From assembly GCA_015152465.1 (NCBI GenBank), contig SUTX01000004.1, positions 35,342-99,341 of the forward strand: 64,000 bases of DNA. The letters run 5' to 3'. The position numbers and the translations under genes were made by a program. Below, one piece after another: positions 62,565 to 64,000 of the stretch. The notes below the pieces were generated by a model. It was not told the origin of the DNA. It ran no database searches and saw nothing but the letters and a program-made list of their open reading frames with translations. This DNA comes from Cyanobacteria bacterium SIG31. Lineage in GTDB: Bacteria > Cyanobacteriota > Vampirovibrionia > Gastranaerophilales > Gastranaerophilaceae. Position 1 is the stretch's first letter; every line of letters begins with the position of its first letter.

Positions 62565-63002
62565 TATTTGGGATTCAATTATTGTTGCAGCAGTTTTTAT
62601 AAATTCTTCACAAGGACGCTCTGAGTAATATTGTTCCGTTCTTTTAGACGGAATTGGCTTATCAGGACCGTCATCAAGACCTAAAAGCTCTCGACAAATA
62701 ATTGAACCGTGCTTTTCTTTAAACTCATTAGCCAAATTTTGTATAAGTTCATAATGCTTAGCCTTTGCATCATCATCTATTGGAGAAATATATCCTTTTC
62801 TTAAACCAGCTATAGCAAACATTGACGAAACTGCACCACATACCTCTCTTAAACGTCCCATACCTCCACCAAAAGAAGATGCAAGTTTTAAGGCTGTTTC
62901 TTCATCAAATCCAAAATTCTCAGCAAAAGCTAGAAATACAGACTGAGCACAGTTGTAACCATCTCTAAAATTTTCAACAGCTTTTTGCGAATAATTTGTC
63001 AT
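62556..63002 (-). CDS. C_GCAxxG_C_C family redox-type protein
   Basis: The 148-residue product has the family's spaced cysteines: Cys in GYNCAQS, Cys in VCGAVS (CGA core), Cys in SIICRELLG and Cys in RPCEEF. Family members are predicted redox or metal proteins of anaerobes; none is well characterised. A TAAAAT lies six bases before the ATG, with no Shine-Dalgarno, suggesting a leaderless mRNA. It sits against the CcdA pair. Confidence 0.85.
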   Translation of the reverse strand: MTNYSQKAVENFRDGYNCAQSVFLAFAENFGFDEETALKLASSFGGGMGRLREVCGAVSSMFAIAGLRKGYISPIDDDAKAKHYELIQNLANEFKEKHGSIICRELLGLDDGPDKPIPSKRTEQYYSERPCEEFIKTAATIIESQILN

Positions 63003-63008
63003 AAGTTG

Positions 63009-63014
63009 ATTTTA
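63009..63014 (-). promoter_or_regulatory. -10 box of the C_GCAxxG gene (leaderless type)
   Basis: TAAAAT on the minus strand ends six bases before the ATG. The -35 region has a TTTTGTTCATTTTTG string similar to the alcohol dehydrogenase promoter. Confidence 0.4.
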
Positions 63015-63095
63015 CATCAAAAATGAACAAAATTTTAATAATTTCGTTATAAATTTGTAGAAGGCCTTAAAAGACAAAATAAAAGGAGAAATATC

Positions 63096-63440
63096 ATGAC
63101 AGAAACAAACAAAATTGAAGTAAATGAAATTAAAAGGGAATGTTTTTGCCAATCAAAAGGTTTTAGAAAGTTTTTAATTACAGCTCTTGGGAGCTTCGTT
63201 GGTGTTTTCTGTGCGCTTAGCTTGTTTGCCGCACTACACAAACCTCCCGTTCCACCTTGTCCTTATGGAAAGATGATGATGAGACCTCCAATGCACAGAA
63301 TGTATCATATGAATAAGTTTGATAAATATCAACGATTTGAAAGAGGACCTCGAGGAGATTTTCAAAGAAAAATCGAAAAACAAAATTTTGAAAGAAAAAC
63401 CCAAGAAAATATTAGCCCAGTGAACCAAACCACAAAATAA
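63096..63440 (+). CDS. Small single-pass membrane protein, unknown
   Basis: The 114-residue product has an N-terminal polar part with a CFCQSKG segment, one membrane helix (about 26-48), and a Met/Pro/Arg-rich tail (PYGKMMMRPPMHRMYHM) that could bind metal or RNA; the tail is basic and probably outside. Redox or copper binding is a guess. GGAG precedes the ATG and a terminator follows. No family recognised. Confidence 0.6.
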   Translation: MTETNKIEVNEIKRECFCQSKGFRKFLITALGSFVGVFCALSLFAALHKPPVPPCPYGKMMMRPPMHRMYHMNKFDKYQRFERGPRGDFQRKIEKQNFERKTQENISPVNQTTK

Positions 63441-63456
63441 ATCTAAAAGTAAATAG

Positions 63457-63486
63457 GTCGGCTTTACCAAGCCGACTTTATTTTTT
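63457..63486 (+). terminator. Intrinsic terminator
   Basis: GTCGGCTT/AAGCCGAC with a TACC loop followed by a T-rich tract. Confidence 0.88.
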
Positions 63487-63585
63487 ACCTACTTATTTAT
63501 TATCTTCAAAATTCCCAAATGTGACTTTTTAAGGACTTGGGGGGTAAATATAGAAACAATTTAACTTTCCTCTATAGATGAACTC

Positions 63586-63630
63586 TGCCGAAGCAAAGGT
63601 GACTAAATGTCACGTTTGCTGAGAGGGAGC
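63586..63630. repeat. Hairpin repeat, copy A
   Basis: TGCCGAAGCAAA leads into a stem closed by AGCAAA/TTTGCT with an inner GTGAC/GTCAC, then GAGAGGGAGC. Copy B shares the outer sequences but has a different inner stem. Confidence 0.6.
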
Positions 63631-63820
63631 CGTGCGCTAAAAGAGCAAAATGTGAAAACTTGAACATTTTGCGATTTGGGCTATTAAGCCCTGCGCTCGG
63701 CGAATTACCCGTGGGTAAGCAACAAAAAATAGCAAGGGAGAGATTCGTTCTTCAACATTCTTACAAGTCTGTTCTTACACTCCAAGCTAATATTATTTAT
63801 CCCCTCGACCTCACGGACTG

Positions 63821-63863
63821 TGCCAAAGCAAAACAATTAAGTATTGTTTTGCTGAGAGGGAGC
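63821..63863. repeat. Hairpin repeat, copy B
   Basis: TGCCAAAGCAAA leads into a perfect 11-bp stem (AGCAAAACAAT/ATTGTTTTGCT) followed by GAGAGGGAGC, as in copy A. Confidence 0.6.
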
Positions 63864-63873
63864 TGTAAACGAA

Positions 63874-63912
63874 CAGTTGAAATGATTATTGTGAGCAGTT
63901 GAAATGATTATT
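63874..63912. repeat. 22-base direct repeat
   Basis: CAGTTGAAATGATTATT occurs twice, spaced by five bases (63874-63890 and 63896-63912). Confidence 0.6.
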
Positions 63913-64000
63913 TTGGTAAACTTCGTTTATAAAATTTTCTCAAAATCGGAGTCATTAAATCTTTAAAAATTATAAAAAAGAGAAAAAAAATAACACTCAG

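Larger units (their letters stand above)
63487..64000. other. Gene-free hairpin-rich region at the right edge
   Basis: About 510 bases without a credible gene. They hold two copies of a hairpin element (63586-63630 and 63821-63863), further hairpins at 63645-63672, 63678-63691 and 63705-63718, and a 22-base direct repeat at 63874-63912. The base composition is richer in G+C than the flanks. It may be a dispersed element or a structured RNA locus cut by the window edge. Confidence 0.55.

Noticed and set aside
63581..63640. Resemblance of the hairpin repeat to a lysine (L-box) riboswitch segment
   Set aside because: Only a GCCGAAGC-stem-GCTG fragment matches. Other conserved segments of the L-box are absent and no lysine gene follows.
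63660..63902. An 80-codon open frame in the right-edge region
   Set aside because: It overlaps three hairpins and one copy of the repeat, has no ribosome-binding site and no protein-like pattern.

Overview
The window is AT-rich, densely packed and diderm in character: a porin-like outer-membrane protein, YidC with a periplasmic insert, OmpA/MotB-like and SIMPL proteins, D-Ala-D-Ala peptidases. It carries flagellar genes (fliL, fliM, fliN and two DUF115/Maf glycosyltransferase-like genes), anaerobe-type oxygen defence (desulfoferrodoxin plus ferritin) and many small proteins seen only in a narrow lineage. The mix resembles gut Gastranaerophilales (Melainabacteria/Vampirovibrionia, non-photosynthetic relatives of Cyanobacteria). 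That assignment is my inference from protein style; no rRNA is present to prove it, and I saw no tRNA, CRISPR array or insertion sequence.

Layout. 1-6.4 kb: partial radical SAM gene, deoB, nusB, ftsY, small unknown genes, an alpha-solenoid protein and a DprA-like protein. 6.4-19 kb: pcrA; a tightly overlapping minus-strand operon (acyltransferase, C-N hydrolase, dacB, xerD, Fe-S oxidoreductase subunit); a secreted protein plus pncC; then ykgJ-rlmN-DUF115-dtd. 19-24 kb: dfx-ftn and several cell-envelope genes. 24.3-28.2 kb: a lineage-specific cluster of six genes whose first and fifth products share N- and C-terminal signatures. 28.2-38.3 kb: folate and branched-chain amino-acid enzymes, a glycine-zipper protein, a TrmB regulator, the second DUF115 gene, two TolC-like paralogues, SIMPL and an alcohol dehydrogenase. 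38.3-49.8 kb: infB-ylxR-prfA, malQ, an acyltransferase, dxs and unknowns. 50-52.9 kb: rpsB-tsf and a HEAT-repeat protein. 53-58.7 kb: cytoplasmic histidine kinase, MotB-C-like protein, fliLMN, yidC. 58.9-63.5 kb: queA, serS, a thioredoxin-CcdA pair and redox-type proteins. The last 560 bases are gene-free and rich in hairpins.

Two genome-wide signals stand out. First, a bipartite element (GCAATT, 13-14 bases, AACTTTATATAT-like) lies 26-56 bases upstream of six genes, most of them lineage-specific; it may be an unrecognised promoter class or operator linking them. Second, about eight genes have a sigma70-type -10 box ending exactly 6-7 bases before the start codon and no Shine-Dalgarno sequence, as expected for leaderless mRNAs, while the other genes have clear Shine-Dalgarno sites.

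Other points are an intrinsic terminator immediately upstream of ilvD (possible attenuator), a dispersed-repeat-like palindrome that supplies the ftsY ribosome-binding site, and a twice-occurring hairpin element with compensatory changes near the right edge.
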